Shown piece after piece: positions 14,383 to 14,978 of a stretch of DNA of 14,978 bases (the stretch's first letter is position 1; each line of letters begins with the position of its first letter). The stretch is from Verrucomicrobiota bacterium (GTDB lineage Bacteria > Verrucomicrobiota > Verrucomicrobiia > Chthoniobacterales > UBA10450). The translations under genes were made by a program, and so were the position numbers. Below the pieces are notes generated by a model. That model worked only from the letters and a program-made list of their open reading frames with translations, was not told where the DNA came from and did no database searches. The stretch lies in assembly GCA_003218345.1 (NCBI GenBank), contig QHNF01000039.1, forward strand, positions 1 through 14,978. The letters are read 5' to 3'.

Positions 14383-14978
14383 TCAAGGACTGACGGCTTC
14401 CAAGCCGTCACTTTTTGTTTTGGACGGCTGCCCAAGCTGTAGTTCCTTGGAGACAATCGCAATGCCCCATGGGCCGTCGCCAACTTTGATCCGCCGCAAT
14501 TCTTTGCGCGATTTTAGATCGAGGACCGAGACATCGTTCGAGGCGCCATTTGCCGTATAAAGTTTCGATCCGCTTGGATCGATCGCGATTCCCCACGCCC
14601 GATTTCCAACCGGAATTATTGCCGCCACTGTGTTCTTTTCCGTATCGACAACGGCAACCGCGTTCCCGCGACCCGTTGAGACGTAAAGCTCCTTTCCATC
14701 CTGGGAAATTGCAGTGCCCATTGGCAGCGAGCCCGCTGGCAATTGAATTTTTGATGACGATTTATGGGAGTTCGCATCGACAACAGCAATGTATCCGCCG
14801 TTCTCGCAAGCCACGTAAGCGCGCGAGCCGTCCGGCAGAAACGCGACCGAGCGCGGCCGCCCGCCTGTGTCGATTTTCGCGATCACGCGCTGTTGGTCGG
14901 GAACAATCACGAACACCTCGCCTTTCTCTTCGCAGGTCACATACACTTCGCCGTTTCCCGGGTTAACACCGACGCCTT
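14383..14978 (-). CDS. YVTN-type beta-propeller repeat protein, 3' part
   Basis: The frame is open to the right window edge, so this is the C-terminal part of a larger protein. The GTG near 14946 is probably not its start, since the reading continues upstream as GVGVNPGNGEVYVTC. Four repeats of about 42-45 residues are seen, each starting YVTC, YVAC, YVST or YTAN and each with a hydrophobic strand such as VAVVDTEKNTV or VSVLDLKSRKE and a GWGIAI/SVAFLPDG-like segment, the pattern of YVTN/PQQ-type seven-bladed propellers. Such proteins are often secreted and act in binding or redox roles; no catalytic motif is visible. It converges on the TPR gene, with only 5 nt between their stops, and its last codons (DGLEAVSP) are encoded within that gene's terminator hairpin. 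Confidence 0.8.
   Translation of the reverse strand, partial: GVGVNPGNGEVYVTCEEKGEVFVIVPDQQRVIAKIDTGGRPRSVAFLPDGSRAYVACENGGYIAVVDANSHKSSSKIQLPAGSLPMGTAISQDGKELYVSTGRGNAVAVVDTEKNTVAAIIPVGNRAWGIAIDPSGSKLYTANGASNDVSVLDLKSRKELRRIKVGDGPWGIAIVSKELQLGQPSKTKSDGLEAVSP
14391..14421 (+). terminator. Intrinsic terminator after the TPR gene
   Basis: TGACGGCTT (14391-14399) and AAGCCGTCA (14402-14410) form a perfect inverted repeat separated by CC, which folds as a hairpin with some loop-closing pairs open. It is followed by CTTTTTGTTTT. It sits 13 nt after the TPR stop and ends the exbB-exbD-TPR unit. The minus strand lacks a T-run after the hairpin, so the terminator acts mainly on plus-strand transcription. 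Confidence 0.88.

Overview
The window reads like part of a free-living, probably soil or sediment, Gram-negative bacterial chromosome. My best guess is Verrucomicrobiota (Chthoniobacterales-like). This rests on the mix of genes (a secreted TPR protein behind ExbB/ExbD, GlgE, KamA, an SCP2-type thiolase), weak Shine-Dalgarno use, and dispersed repeats of the TGTCATCCCGAGC...GGATCTC type. No rRNA or marker gene is present, so Acidobacteriota or a relative cannot be excluded. No tRNA, rRNA, CRISPR array or complete insertion sequence was seen.

Layout on the plus strand. 1-286: C-terminal end of a class III adenylate/guanylate cyclase. 440-3033: a glutaryl-CoA-dehydrogenase-like acyl-CoA dehydrogenase and an SCP2-type thiolase, separated by a 156-bp imperfect inverted repeat. 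3193-3916: a small hypothetical protein and a VOC/glyoxalase-fold protein. 4014-5264: lysine 2,3-aminomutase behind a good sigma70-type promoter that fixes its start at 4059. 5268-6046: a single arm of the same repeat family, followed at once by a decayed M23 peptidase gene with two frame lesions. 6322-6960: a SufR/COG2345-like winged-helix regulator. 6961-8673: a gene-poor stretch with several hairpins, an unrecognised 124-residue ORF, an attC-like inverted repeat and an NTF2-like protein. 8674-10620: GlgE maltosyltransferase. 10661-14377: a tightly packed unit of a 23-codon small ORF with a consensus Shine-Dalgarno, ExbB/TolQ, ExbD/TolR and a large TPR protein, closed by an intrinsic terminator. 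14383-14978 on the minus strand: the 3' part of a YVTN beta-propeller gene that converges on the TPR gene.

How the genes work together. ExbB, ExbD and the TPR protein should form a proton-motive-force-driven envelope complex; ATGA overlaps join the small ORF to exbB and exbD to the TPR gene. The acyl-CoA dehydrogenase and thiolase could serve fatty-acid, dicarboxylic or amino-acid degradation. Lysine 2,3-aminomutase may feed beta-lysine synthesis, but no partner gene is present. GlgE makes alpha-1,4-glucan from maltose-1-phosphate, with its partners elsewhere.

The least explained parts are the 6961-8673 block, which has a possible gene-cassette layout, the small ORF in front of exbB, and the repeat-associated decay of the M23 gene. 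I found no clear new defence or other multi-gene system.
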